Assembly: GCA_002417905.1 (NCBI GenBank)
Contig: DIDB01000023.1
Coordinates: 1 to 13,550, forward strand
Source: Pseudomonadaceae bacterium UBA5811
Lineage (GTDB): Bacteria; Pseudomonadota; Gammaproteobacteria; Pseudomonadales; Pseudomonadaceae
DNA: 13,550 nt
Reading direction: 5' to 3'
Made by a program: the position numbers and the translations under genes. Numbering within the stretch: position 1 is the stretch's first letter; every line of letters begins with the position of its first letter. Of this stretch, positions 1-7,479 are shown piece by piece. The notes below the pieces were generated by a model. It was not told the origin of the DNA. It was given only the letters and a program-made list of their open reading frames with translations, and did not search any database.

Positions 1-979
1 GTTCAGCACTGCCCTGCCGGTCATCACTCATCTGGCTGGCCAGCCGGCCGGCCGGTCGCCGGCCGCGTCCGGGCGGACTGTCCCCCTGTTGCGGCTCATC
101 CCCGGCATCCATGGACTGCAAACGGCTGACCATGCCACCAGACAGAGTCTGGTGGGTGGCTTCGGCAAGCAGCAGCTGGCAGCCGGGTGTCCGGCTGTTC
201 TGCCAGGGCAGCAGCCGCTGCCCCGGATGGGCAACCCAGTTGAAAGGGTCTTCATCCCTGGGGCCTGTCACGCTCAGCAGCTGGCCCTGCAATCGGGCAA
301 AGCGGGCGGCATCTGCCGCATTTTCTTCAGCATAGGGGCTGAGCAGGACCGCACCCAGCGGAGCCGGATCAAGCGGTGTCTGCCCGGAGTCACGGGCGCC
401 CGCCAGCCAGGCTGCGGTCCGGGCACCCAAGTCAAAGCCCGCCACCAGCCAGCGGCGAAAATCGATGGCCGAAAAAACCAGATCCCCCTGGGCGGCCTGC
501 TGGCGCAGTTCGCCCAGCGCCTGCACCACCTGCCGGGCCCGGGCCTGTACCGCGCTTTCGGCAAACGCCTGGCGGGCCACGGTCCGGAAATTGCCCGTCC
601 GGGCCTCTTTCGAGCGGTAAACGGCCCGCCCATCTTCCGGTGCCTGCAGGGACAGTACGGCATAACCGGCTTCTGCCCAGGCCCGCCGCCACTGGCCACC
701 GCCTTCAGCTGTTTCGCCAAGCCCCGGCAGATAGACGATCAGTGGTGCTCTGGCCACACCCCGGGGCACCAGCCAGGCGACCTCCACCGCCGTATCGCCG
801 AGTGTCCAGCGGGCCTTGCCGGCCTGGACCAGATAACGTACCGGCGGCTGCCAGGCGGTCGCCAGGTAGTCCTGCAGCGGATCCTCGGCCGCCGGCGGTG
901 GCGAGCTGCTACAGGCCGCCAGCAGCAGGCCCGCTCCAGCCAGCCAGCCCCATGCTTTTTTTATGGGTAATCGTCCCAT
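1..979 (-). CDS. Predicted lipoprotein with alpha/beta-hydrolase-like fold (3' end cut off)
   Basis: The minus-strand frame is open from an ATG at 979 to the window edge (326 codons, no stop seen). The start has a GGGAGGG ribosome-binding site nearby. Residues 1-23 are a lipoprotein signal: K7-K8, a hydrophobic core, then the lipobox LLAAC with C23 as the lipidated cysteine, followed by SSS. A mature envelope lipoprotein is therefore expected. The rest resembles an alpha/beta-hydrolase: a strand plus turn around LIVYLPGLGE (80-89), the elbow GFDLGA (181-186) and a late histidine in AEATHQTLSGG (272-282). The elbow has Asp (D183) where esterases and lipases have Ser. Substrate is unknown. It lies 93 bp after the tetR-type gene on the same strand and could be regulated with it. 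The fold call rests on motif spacing only. Confidence 0.6.
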   Translation of the reverse strand, partial: MGRLPIKKAWGWLAGAGLLLAACSSSPPPAAEDPLQDYLATAWQPPVRYLVQAGKARWTLGDTAVEVAWLVPRGVARAPLIVYLPGLGETAEGGGQWRRAWAEAGYAVLSLQAPEDGRAVYRSKEARTGNFRTVARQAFAESAVQARARQVVQALGELRQQAAQGDLVFSAIDFRRWLVAGFDLGARTAAWLAGARDSGQTPLDPAPLGAVLLSPYAEENAADAARFARLQGQLLSVTGPRDEDPFNWVAHPGQRLLPWQNSRTPGCQLLLAEATHQTLSGGMVSRLQSMDAGDEPQQGDSPPGRGRRPAGRLASQMSDDRQGSAE

Positions 980-1072
980 CCCGGCCCTCCCAGCCCTGAT
1001 TGATGCCGGCCAGCATCCGGCAAAAACCGGTACAGGATACAGGCATTTTGTAGCCGGTCAGAAACAGCCGGT

Positions 1073-1645
1073 TTACTCTGGCCCCGGTGTACTGGCCATG
1101 GCCAGCAGTGCCTGGCGGGTTATGGCAAGGATCCGGTCAGACAGGTGGCGGTCCGTGACACAGCGGGAAATCAGCAGGGCCCCGGTCATGGCACTCAGCA
1201 TCAGGACCGCCTGCCCGCCACTGTCATCCTGCCCCGCCATCCGGCTATCCAGCCGCTCCAGCCAGTGCCGGACCAGCCGGTCGGTTTCCGGACTGCTCCG
1301 GCCCCGCTGGCTCAGCTCATAACAGAGGCCCGGCAGCGGACAGCCTTCCTCCGGTGTATCCCGGTGGTGTTCACTCAGGTAGTGCTCAATCAGCGGCTGG
1401 CTGCAGGGCGGCTCCGTCTCCTGCTCCAGCCGGTCGTGCCATTGCTGGCCAATCTGCTGCAGGGCCAGCGCCACCAGCTCCTCCTTGGAGCTGAAATGGG
1501 CATAAAACCCGCCATGTGTCAGCCCCAGCTGTTTCATCAGGGGCTGCAGTCCCGTTGCACCAATGCCCTCTCGCCGGAATGCCCGGGCCGCTTCATCAAG
1601 GATTCGCTGCCGGGTCCGGGCTTTCTGGTCTTCGGGATAACGCAT
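1073..1645 (-). CDS. TetR/AcrR-family transcriptional repressor
   Basis: This 190-residue protein has the usual TetR length and layout. Residues 1-55 form the DNA-binding three-helix bundle, with ARTRQRILDEAARAF in helix 1 and the recognition helix in LTHGGFYAHFSSKEEL. The variable C-terminal part (about 60-185) would bind an unknown ligand and dimerise. The C-terminal part has three cysteines, including CPLPGLCYEL, which leaves room for a reactive-cysteine or electrophile response, but this is speculation. The ATG at 1645 follows an AGAGGAAG ribosome-binding site. A perfect-arm inverted repeat sits 13-30 nt upstream (1658-1675) and is the obvious autorepression site. The natural target is itself or the neighbouring lipoprotein gene. 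The family call is secure; the effector is unknown. Confidence 0.93.
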   Translation of the reverse strand: MRYPEDQKARTRQRILDEAARAFRREGIGATGLQPLMKQLGLTHGGFYAHFSSKEELVALALQQIGQQWHDRLEQETEPPCSQPLIEHYLSEHHRDTPEEGCPLPGLCYELSQRGRSSPETDRLVRHWLERLDSRMAGQDDSGGQAVLMLSAMTGALLISRCVTDRHLSDRILAITRQALLAMASTPGPE

Positions 1646-1657
1646 AAAACACTTCCT

Positions 1658-1675
1658 CTGGACTATCCGGTCCAG
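1658..1675. promoter_or_regulatory. Candidate TetR operator (18-bp inverted repeat)
   Basis: CTGGAC-TATCCG-GTCCAG has two perfect 6-bp arms around a 6-bp centre and starts 13 bp upstream of the tetR-type start codon. TetR-family proteins usually bind palindromes of this size close to their own gene. The site assignment is inference. Confidence 0.45.
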
Positions 1676-1754
1676 TAACCATTTACCAGGGCGCTGTTGT
1701 ACCTTATTTTTCCGGTTGCCCTAGAAAAAATCTGTCTTGATGGTCAATTTCGCT

Positions 1755-1772
1755 GATCTGGCCCACCGGATC
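1755..1772 (-). terminator. Weak hairpin just after the histidine kinase gene
   Basis: The minus strand reads GATCCGG-TGGG-CCAGATC three bases after the kinase stop, a 7-bp stem with one C/A mismatch. No run of T follows, so it could mark the 3' end of the two-component operon but is not a convincing intrinsic terminator. Confidence 0.22.
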
Positions 1773-1774
1773 AT

Positions 1775-2902
1775 TCAGTGGCGTGGCAGAACCAGCACGA
1801 CCGTCAGGCCACCGCCAGGGGTTTCGGTCAGCTGCAGGGTTCCGCCCAGGCGCTGGACCGCATCCCGGGTGATGGTCAGCCCGAGTCCCGTCCCGCCAGA
1901 ATCCCGGTTGCGGGAACCTTCCAGCCGGAAGAACGGCTCCAGCACCGCCTCCCGCTGGCTGGCCGGAATGCCGGGGCCATGGTCAACCACCCGGATGGTC
2001 AGCTGCTCCGGGCTGTCGCCCAGGCAAATGCAGGCATGCCCGGCATAGCGCAGGGCATTGCCCAGCAGATTGCCAAGACAGGAGCGCAGGGCCATGGGAC
2101 TGGTACGCAGGGGCCGGCACTGCCCCTCGACCCGGACATCCTCCCCGCAGTCCCGGGCATTTTCGGCCATGGACTCTGCCAGGGCCTGGACATCGAACAG
2201 ATAGGGCTGCTCCCGGGCTTTCTGCTCCCGGACATAGGACAGGGTGGTTTCCAGCATGCCGGTCATTTCCCACAGGTCCTGGGAGAGGCGCTGGCGCAGC
2301 TCCAGATCTTCAACCTGCTCCACCCGCAGCCGCAGCCGGGCCAGCGGGGTCCGCAGATCATGGGATACCGCCGTGAGTATCCGCCCCCGCTGTTCAACCT
2401 GCTCGCGGATACGCTGTTGCATAAGGTTGAACGTCCGGGCGGCCTGTACCACCTCCACAGGCCCTTTTTCAGCCAGCGGCGGACTGTCCAGATTGTCGCT
2501 GAGGCGTTCGGCAGCGGCCGACAGCTGGCGGATGGGCCGGGTCAGTAGCCGGGCCCCGCACCAGGCCGCCACAATCAGCGCCAGCAGTTGCAGGCCCAGC
2601 GGAACCCAGGGACCACCCGGCTCTGGCCCGGGAGGCGGTCCGGCTGGCCCGCCGGGCCAGAAAAGCAGGCCGGGAGGAGGCCCGTCAGAAGGCGGTGGAG
2701 GCGGTGGTCCGGGAAACAGGCCCGGCCCGCTCCAGCCCGGAGGGCCAGGGGGCGGGCCCGGATGGGGATGGCCATAGTGCTCCAGCCAGAGATAACCCAG
2801 CAGGTGCGCCAGCAGAATGGCCCCCAGAAACATGCCAAACAGCCGGACAAACAGCGTATCCATGCGCGAGCGGATACCCCGGCCCGGCGCCGCTCCCGTC
2901 AC
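1775..2902 (-). CDS. Sensor histidine kinase, EnvZ-type, with proline-rich periplasmic loop
   Basis: This 375-residue membrane kinase pairs with the response regulator directly upstream. Transmembrane segments lie at about 16-37 and 99-117. The loop between them (about 44-98) is almost entirely Pro and Gly with a few His, Trp and Phe, and has no recognisable sensor fold. A HAMP-like linker (about 115-165) follows, then the phosphoacceptor H-box VSHDLRTPLARL with H181, the N-box LGNLLGNALRYA (N282), G1 DHGPGIP (D307) and G2 GGTGLGL (337-342), a complete HATPase domain. The GTG start at 2902 overlaps the regulator's stop by 4 nt. An ATG at 2863 (MDTLFVRLF) is an equally possible start and would remove 13 residues. 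Neither has a strong ribosome-binding site. The stimulus is unknown. Confidence 0.93.
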   Translation of the reverse strand: MTGAAPGRGIRSRMDTLFVRLFGMFLGAILLAHLLGYLWLEHYGHPHPGPPPGPPGWSGPGLFPGPPPPPPSDGPPPGLLFWPGGPAGPPPGPEPGGPWVPLGLQLLALIVAAWCGARLLTRPIRQLSAAAERLSDNLDSPPLAEKGPVEVVQAARTFNLMQQRIREQVEQRGRILTAVSHDLRTPLARLRLRVEQVEDLELRQRLSQDLWEMTGMLETTLSYVREQKAREQPYLFDVQALAESMAENARDCGEDVRVEGQCRPLRTSPMALRSCLGNLLGNALRYAGHACICLGDSPEQLTIRVVDHGPGIPASQREAVLEPFFRLEGSRNRDSGGTGLGLTITRDAVQRLGGTLQLTETPGGGLTVVLVLPRH

Positions 2903-3675
2903 TCGCTGACCCGGGCATCAAACAGATAGCCCTCGCCCCGGATGGTCTTGATCAGCCGGGGGGACCTGGGGTCTTCCTCCAGCTTCTGGCGCAGCCGGGA
3001 AACCAGGATATCGATGCTCCGGTCGAACGCCTCGATGGCCCGGCCCCGGGCAACATCCAGCAACTGCTCGCGGCTGAGGACCTGGCCCGGCCGCTCAAGG
3101 AATGCCCAGAGCAGCCGGAACTCGGCATTGGACAGCGGCACCACCAGACCATTTCTGGACTGCAGCTGGCGCTGTACGCCATTCAGCAGCCAGCTGCCAA
3201 ACCGCACATCCCGGCGCTGGCGGCCTGTTCCGGCCGGAGCCGGACCGGCCGGCTCATGACGGATCCGGCGCAGGATGGACTGGATGCGGGCCACCAGCTC
3301 CCGGGGCTCAAAAGGCTTGGCCATATAGTCATCAGCCCCCAGCTCAAGACCAATAATCCGGTCAGCCGGCTCACCCCGGGCCGTCAGCATCAGCACGGGC
3401 AGATCGGACTCGCTGCGCAGCCAGCGGCACAGGGACAGGCCATCCTCACCTGGCAGCATCAGGTCCAGCACCACGATATCAAACGGGGCGCCAGCCAGCC
3501 TATCACGCATTTCCCGGCCATCCCGGGCACTGCTGGCCAGAATGCCAAAGCCGCGCAGGTAATCGCACAGCAGCTCACGGATATGACTGTCATCATCGAC
3601 AATCAGGGCCCGCGCAGTCCAGACGGACAGGGACTGACTGGTGGAGGCTTCCGGGCTGTTCCGGGCTGGGGACAT
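2899..3675 (-). CDS. OmpR/PhoB-family response regulator
   Basis: This 258-residue two-domain regulator has a receiver at about 22-140 with acidic pocket D27-D28-D29, phosphoacceptor D71 in FDIVVLDLMLPGEDG, the conserved Thr in LMLTARG and the Lys in DDYMAKPFEPREL. The C-terminal winged helix (about 155-255) carries FRLLWAFLERPGQVLSREQLLD, the recognition helix RSIDILVSRLRQKLE and the wing IKTIRGEGYLF. About 20 extra residues precede the receiver. The start at 3675 lacks a good ribosome-binding site and no better methionine is available. The gene ends inside the start of the kinase gene (4-nt overlap), so the two are co-translated and form a cognate pair. The 5' region contains direct repeats and hairpins that suggest autoregulation. 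Confidence 0.95.
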   Translation of the reverse strand: MSPARNSPEASTSQSLSVWTARALIVDDDSHIRELLCDYLRGFGILASSARDGREMRDRLAGAPFDIVVLDLMLPGEDGLSLCRWLRSESDLPVLMLTARGEPADRIIGLELGADDYMAKPFEPRELVARIQSILRRIRHEPAGPAPAGTGRQRRDVRFGSWLLNGVQRQLQSRNGLVVPLSNAEFRLLWAFLERPGQVLSREQLLDVARGRAIEAFDRSIDILVSRLRQKLEEDPRSPRLIKTIRGEGYLFDARVSE

Positions 3676-3688
3676 GGTACAACGGTTC

Positions 3689-3710
3689 CGGGCAAAAGGA
3701 CGGGCAAAAG
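3689..3710. repeat. Tandem 10-bp direct repeat upstream of the response regulator
   Basis: CGGGCAAAAG occurs twice on the plus strand (3689-3698 and 3701-3710), separated by GA, a 12-bp period. OmpR-family dimers bind direct repeats about one helical turn apart, so this is a candidate autoregulatory site 14-35 bp from the start codon. Confidence 0.5.
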
Positions 3711-3733
3711 CCAGCCGGACAGAACCGGCTGGC
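3710..3733. promoter_or_regulatory. Perfect 9-bp hairpin in the response regulator leader
   Basis: GCCAGCCGG (3710-3718) and CCGGCTGGC (3725-3733) pair perfectly around a 6-nt loop. It directly abuts the direct repeats. It could be an mRNA leader structure or a dyad operator. The sequence alone cannot decide. Confidence 0.4.
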
Positions 3734-3765
3734 CTGCCACTTTAAGAAGAAACCTTCCCGGGGTA

Positions 3766-3794
3766 CAGGATATTTCAGAACTGAAACACAGTAA
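3766..3794 (-). promoter_or_regulatory. Possible response regulator promoter with internal palindrome
   Basis: On the minus strand TTACTG is followed 16 bp later by TATCCT, a weak -35/-10 pair. The spacer holds the palindrome TTTCAG-TT-CTGAAA (3773-3786), as expected of an operator. Matches to the sigma-70 consensus are poor, so the promoter call is tentative, while the palindrome is directly visible. Confidence 0.28.
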
Positions 3795-3800
3795 TGCCCG

Positions 3801-3836
3801 CCGCTCTCCAGCCCGCCAGGGCGGGCCGGAGAGCGG
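3801..3836 (-). terminator. Large hairpin after nifX (end of nifENX operon)
   Basis: Arms CCGCTCTCC (3801-3809) and GGAGAGCGG (3828-3836) pair perfectly, and the stem continues after one mismatch with GCCCGCC/GGCGGGC. It begins 9 nt beyond the nifX stop codon. No T-run follows in either direction, so it may protect the 3' end or assist factor-dependent termination. Confidence 0.55.
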
Positions 3837-3845
3837 CCAGAGCAC

Positions 3846-4385
3846 TCACTCCAGTTCGTCGATGGAGGTCATCAGGCGCTTGCCCCGGGCGGATACCGGC
3901 GTGGGAGCAATCCGGGCGCGCTCGGCCTTGGCCCTGGCCCGTTCTACCCAGCCCAGTCCACCGCATTGCAGGGCCAGGCTGACTTCATTCAGCAGGTCTT
4001 CAACGGTCTGGCCAGTGCCCACGATGATCGGCTGGATGCCAGCCATGATCAGCCGCTTGATCGATGAAGTCCCGATAGAGGCAGCATAGATGGCAGTGCA
4101 GCCCTTCAGAAACTCCAGCTTGGCCACCACCTTGTCCTCTGGCGGCTTGTTGGTCAGCCGCTCGATTTCTTCCGGTGTCATGTGCAGGTCGATAATCCGG
4201 GTTTCGTTGGTATCCGATAGCGACTTGAAGCGGTTTTCCCCTTTCATGTTGACCTCGGCAAATTCGCCAACACTGACCAGCTCGGCATAGCCGGGAGAAA
4301 CGTCATACACCACCAGCGAGTTGGCGGCGCCAAAATGCAGGTCCACATTGACCTGGTCGCTGGAGGCAAAAGCAATCTTGATCAT
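3846..4385 (-). CDS. nifX: NifX, FeMo-cofactor biosynthesis carrier protein
   Basis: This 179-residue NifX-fold protein opens with IKIAFASSDQVNVDLHFGAA (2-21), the family signature including the conserved HFG. Later come LEFLKGCTAIYAASIGTSSIKRLI and GIQPIIVGTG, also typical. In the known system NifX binds the NifB product and the VK-cluster intermediate and exchanges them with NifEN in the cytoplasm. Relative to the common 130-160-residue form it has an extra segment at about 47-84 rich in charged residues, plus a charged tail of about 35 residues after GGLGWVERARAK. The ATG overlaps the nifN stop by 4 nt, so it is the last gene of the nifE-nifN-nifX unit. Two cysteines (C96, C131) are present. 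The DUF269/DUF683 partners that often follow nifX are absent here. Confidence 0.93.
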   Translation of the reverse strand: MIKIAFASSDQVNVDLHFGAANSLVVYDVSPGYAELVSVGEFAEVNMKGENRFKSLSDTNETRIIDLHMTPEEIERLTNKPPEDKVVAKLEFLKGCTAIYAASIGTSSIKRLIMAGIQPIIVGTGQTVEDLLNEVSLALQCGGLGWVERARAKAERARIAPTPVSARGKRLMTSIDELE

Positions 4386-5785
4386 AAACGGGGACTCCCT
4401 GCGGAAAGATCAGCCGTGCTGGCCGCTGCGGCTGCAGAAAAATCCTGGCGCAGCGGCGAGTGATAAGGGGCAATGGCACCGGTACGCTGCCCGGCCAGCA
4501 GGTTGGCCATTTCAAAAATCAGCTGGCGGGCACCGCGGTAACCCACCCACTGGCGGGCCGATGCACCGTACACGTCATACTGGGGAAAGCCGGCGCGCAG
4601 CAGGGGAATGCCCAGCCGGCCGGCACTCTGCAGGGCATGGGAATTACCGATCAGCAGCTGGGCACCCTGCTGGCGGGCATGGTCTTCCAGATCCTCAAAA
4701 TCGCCGATGATCACCTCCGGCAGCGGCAGCTGTAGCAGCGCATCGGTCCGGCAGGGACTGACTGCCGTGACCAGCCGCAAGCCCACGTCATCAAACAGCC
4801 GGCTGAAGGCCACCAGCTGGTCAGCATCTGCGCCAACCGCAATCCGCATGTCGCCCAGTGCGGCATAGCTGTCCACCAGGGCATCCAGCAGCTGTTCCCG
4901 CTGCCGGACAATTCTGGCTGGAGCCGGTTTTCCGGAAACATCCACCAGAGCCTGGATAAACGCATCGCAGTCGGCCAGCGACATCAGGCCCGGCAGGCGC
5001 AGGTCCGGCACTCCGGTACGCTCCTGCAGCAGATCGGCCGCCGCGGCCAGCGAGTCACCCAGTACAATGGTCAGGGCTGCACCGCCCATACCGGCAATCT
5101 CTTCCCGGCGGGTACCTCCGGTGGTGAGGGTGGTATAGCCCTCATGGCTCAGATGGCCATCCAGCGAACCGGAAAGATCCGGCAGGATCACCACGTCCAG
5201 GCCAAAGCTGTCCACCCAGTCACGGATGGCTTCAAGGTCAGCCGGCGTCAGCATGGATGAAGCCAGGAGATTGATCCGTGGCGGCCCGGCCGGACGGCGC
5301 AGCCCGGCACCGGGCAGGACCATGCGGTCAATGATGGCCCGCACGGCCAGCGCATAGCCGCTTTCCAGACCGCCCAAAGTGTCGGTCGTACTGACAGCGA
5401 CCACTTCGGCCCGCCCCTCGTGGCCAGCGCGGAAGCCCCGCACGACCCCTTCCACATCGGAACCCTGCATTTCAGCCAGGCCGGTGCTGATCACCCCGAC
5501 CACCTCGGGCCGGTTCTCCGCAATTACTGTTTCCAGCCCTTCCTGCAGGCGCTCGTTGCTGCCCATGATGGTGCTGACCATATCCATGGCCGTGGTCTGG
5601 AAGGGCACCGGCTCGCGGAAATGCCGGGTAAAAAACACCTTGCTGAATGCGGTACAGCCCTGGGCACCATGCTCCAGCGGAATGGCCCGGTTCAGGCCCA
5701 GAAAGGCCAGGGCAGCCCCCATCGGCTGGCTGACCCGCAGTGGATTGACGCTCAGTGCCTTGCTGGTCTGCCGGATACTGGCCAT
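4382..5785 (-). CDS. nifN: NifN, beta subunit of the NifEN FeMo-cofactor scaffold
   Basis: This 467-residue protein is related to NifK and forms the alpha2-beta2 NifEN complex, on which the NifB cofactor precursor matures with molybdenum and homocitrate. MASIRQTSKALSVNPLRVSQ is the standard NifN N-terminus (SKALSVNPL.VSQP.GA..A.LG). EHGAQGC places C44 exactly where the ligand for the inter-subunit 4Fe-4S cluster is expected. The NifD/NifK-superfamily segments VVGVISTGLAEMQGSDV and VVAVSTTDTLGG follow, and the conserved C-terminal LGIPLLRAGFPQYDVYGA is present. I chose the ATG at 5785, one base after the nifE stop, because GGAGGG lies just upstream and homology begins there. The same frame is open to 5989, but that extension is nifE sequence in another frame. 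It overlaps nifX by 4 nt. Confidence 0.97.
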   Translation of the reverse strand: MASIRQTSKALSVNPLRVSQPMGAALAFLGLNRAIPLEHGAQGCTAFSKVFFTRHFREPVPFQTTAMDMVSTIMGSNERLQEGLETVIAENRPEVVGVISTGLAEMQGSDVEGVVRGFRAGHEGRAEVVAVSTTDTLGGLESGYALAVRAIIDRMVLPGAGLRRPAGPPRINLLASSMLTPADLEAIRDWVDSFGLDVVILPDLSGSLDGHLSHEGYTTLTTGGTRREEIAGMGGAALTIVLGDSLAAAADLLQERTGVPDLRLPGLMSLADCDAFIQALVDVSGKPAPARIVRQREQLLDALVDSYAALGDMRIAVGADADQLVAFSRLFDDVGLRLVTAVSPCRTDALLQLPLPEVIIGDFEDLEDHARQQGAQLLIGNSHALQSAGRLGIPLLRAGFPQYDVYGASARQWVGYRGARQLIFEMANLLAGQRTGAIAPYHSPLRQDFSAAAAASTADLSAGSPRL

Positions 5786-5786
5786 C

Positions 5787-7223
5787 TCAGGCACCCTCCG
5801 CCAGCCGCCGGGGCTGATGCAAGGGAACGGCCGCCGCACGGGCCGGCCGGGACAGCCAGGCCGGCTCATCCCGGACCCGCTGCCAGACCGGGCTGTCCAC
5901 CGCCAGCGCCAGCTGCCGGGCCAGTTCCACCAGCCCGGTATAACCGGCATAGCCAAAGTCCCGCTCGTGATTGATATCAAGGAAGGCAATCCGTGACTTC
6001 AGCGCGGCATACAAATAACGGCCTCCCGCAATCAGGATATCCGCGCCCATGTCGCGGCAGGTGTCCATCAGTGCAGCCTGGTCGTTATCATCAATCATCC
6101 GGGTGCTGTCGCCCATCAGCTCCCGGATGCGCTGCCGGTCTTCCTCGGTAGACTTTTCGGTGCCCGTAGCCACCACGTCCATGCCCAGATCCTGCAGGGC
6201 GGACACCACCGACCAGGATTTCACGCCCCCCGAGAAAATCAGTGCCCGGCGCCCGGCCAGCCGTTTCCGCCAGGGCTCCAGTGCGGCCATGGCCAGCCGC
6301 TCTTCCCGCTGGATCAGCTGTTCGGTACGCACCAGCAGCGAGGGGTCATTGATCAGATGGGAAAAGTCGCGCAGGGCCTGGGAGGTATCGGCAATGCCGT
6401 AAAAGCTGCCTTCGAACCAGGGCGTACCATGGTCATCCTTCAGGGCGCGCGCCACATTCAGCATGGCTTTGGAGCAGACCACCATATTGGCTTCGGCCCG
6501 GTGCATGGTCTGCACTTCCTCAAAGCGCGAGTCACCCGACAGGGTGCAGAGAATCCGCAGGCCCAGTTCGTCAAACAGCGGGGCAACCCGCCAGAACTCC
6601 CCGGCAATGTTGTATTCGCCTATCAGGTTGACATCATGGACCCGGATACCAGCCGGCATGACTCCTTCGGGGACAGGGACCGGCTCACGCTGGCCAATCA
6701 CATACTGGTAAACCGTTTGCCCGGCAATCCGGTTGCCCAGACTCTTGCTGCCATAAAAACCGGCGCAGTCCACCGGAATCACCGACACGCCCCAGCGCTG
6801 ACTGGCATCTCTGGCCACGGCGGCAATGTCATCACCATGCATGGCCGGTACACAGGTGGCGTAAACAAATACTGCCCTGGGCTGGTAACGCTCTACCGCC
6901 CGGCGGATGGCGTGGAACAGTTTTTTCTCGCCCCGGCCCATGATCACGTCCACATCGGACAGTTCGGTCGTCATGCCCATCCGGAACAGCTGTGGACCGG
7001 AGGAGCTGCTGCCGCGCAGATCCCAGGAGCTGCCGGCACAACCAATCGGGCCATGGACAATATGGGCTGCATCGGCAATGGGCAGCAGGGCAATCTGGGC
7101 ACCGTCAAAGGCACAACCGCCCTGGGTTGCGCCCGGCCTTGAGCGGGCACAGCCTGTCTTGGCGCCGGTATTGTGATCACAGGCCGGCTCATCAAGCAGA
7201 TTCTGGATATCGGTCTGATTCAT
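5787..7223 (-). CDS. nifE: NifE, alpha subunit of the NifEN FeMo-cofactor scaffold
   Basis: This 478-residue protein is the NifD-like subunit of the NifEN scaffold. All the key cysteines are present at canonical positions: C37 (GGCAFDGA), C62 ([14 protein letters not shown]) and C124 ([13 protein letters not shown]) for the 4Fe-4S cluster shared with NifN, and C250 (NMVVCSKAM), equivalent to the cofactor-ligating cysteine of NifD. GDSRFEEV and [12 protein letters not shown] are further family landmarks. I chose the ATG at 7223 because GGAGAGG lies 6-12 nt upstream and [15 protein letters not shown] is a normal NifE N-terminus. The open frame to 7304 adds 27 unsupported residues. The gene is first in nifE-nifN-nifX, preceded by a sigma-54 promoter about 147 nt upstream of the start codon. 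The C-terminus is a basic, low-complexity tail after about 455. Confidence 0.97.
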   Translation of the reverse strand: MNQTDIQNLLDEPACDHNTGAKTGCARSRPGATQGGCAFDGAQIALLPIADAAHIVHGPIGCAGSSWDLRGSSSSGPQLFRMGMTTELSDVDVIMGRGEKKLFHAIRRAVERYQPRAVFVYATCVPAMHGDDIAAVARDASQRWGVSVIPVDCAGFYGSKSLGNRIAGQTVYQYVIGQREPVPVPEGVMPAGIRVHDVNLIGEYNIAGEFWRVAPLFDELGLRILCTLSGDSRFEEVQTMHRAEANMVVCSKAMLNVARALKDDHGTPWFEGSFYGIADTSQALRDFSHLINDPSLLVRTEQLIQREERLAMAALEPWRKRLAGRRALIFSGGVKSWSVVSALQDLGMDVVATGTEKSTEEDRQRIRELMGDSTRMIDDNDQAALMDTCRDMGADILIAGGRYLYAALKSRIAFLDINHERDFGYAGYTGLVELARQLALAVDSPVWQRVRDEPAWLSRPARAAAVPLHQPRRLAEGA

Positions 7224-7345
7224 CGAACCTCTCCGGACAGCCAGCGCCGTCCAATGCGGTGGGATGGAAAACGCAACCCGGCCAGCGGAGTGCGCCTCAT
7301 GCATGCTACGGATTTCGCCACCCGGGGCAGCCTGAAATCACAGGG

Positions 7346-7364
7346 ATCCGGCCACTGGCCAGAT
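7346..7364 (-). promoter_or_regulatory. 5'-terminal hairpin of the nifENX transcript
   Basis: The minus strand reads ATCTGGCC-AGT-GGCCGGAT, an 8-bp stem (one G-T pair) with a 3-nt loop. With the predicted transcript start at about 7370 the stem begins near +7. Hairpins at that place commonly protect mRNA from 5'-dependent decay. Confidence 0.5.
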
Positions 7365-7380
7365 ATTCGCTATATACATG

Positions 7381-7397
7381 AGCAAACAACGCGCCAG
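7381..7397 (-). promoter_or_regulatory. Sigma-54 (-24/-12) promoter of nifE-nifN-nifX
   Basis: The minus strand reads CTGGCGCGTTGTTTGCT. It matches the RpoN consensus (TGGCACG-N4-TTGCW) except for one A-to-G change, with GG and GC exactly 10 bp apart. It is oriented toward nifE, predicts a start at about 7370 (a G), and lies downstream of nifA, whose product activates such promoters. Confidence 0.82.
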
Positions 7398-7479
7398 AGC
7401 CGGCCACAGCCTGTTGCAGGGCTATTTAACCGGACCTGCAGCCTGATAATACGCACCTTTTTGAACATTACCCCCTGCA

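Noticed and set aside
89..970. Plus-strand open frame of 293 codons at the left end
   Set aside because: The opposite strand has a frame open to the window edge with a lipobox, ribosome-binding site and hydrolase motifs. The plus-strand product is low-complexity and has no recognisable motif.
2695..4089. Plus-strand open frame of 464 codons
   Set aside because: It lies opposite the kinase N-terminus, the response regulator and nifX, all strongly supported. It is a GC-rich shadow.
5786..5989. N-terminal extension of NifN
   Set aside because: It is nifE coding sequence read in another frame; NifN homology and the ribosome-binding site start at 5785.
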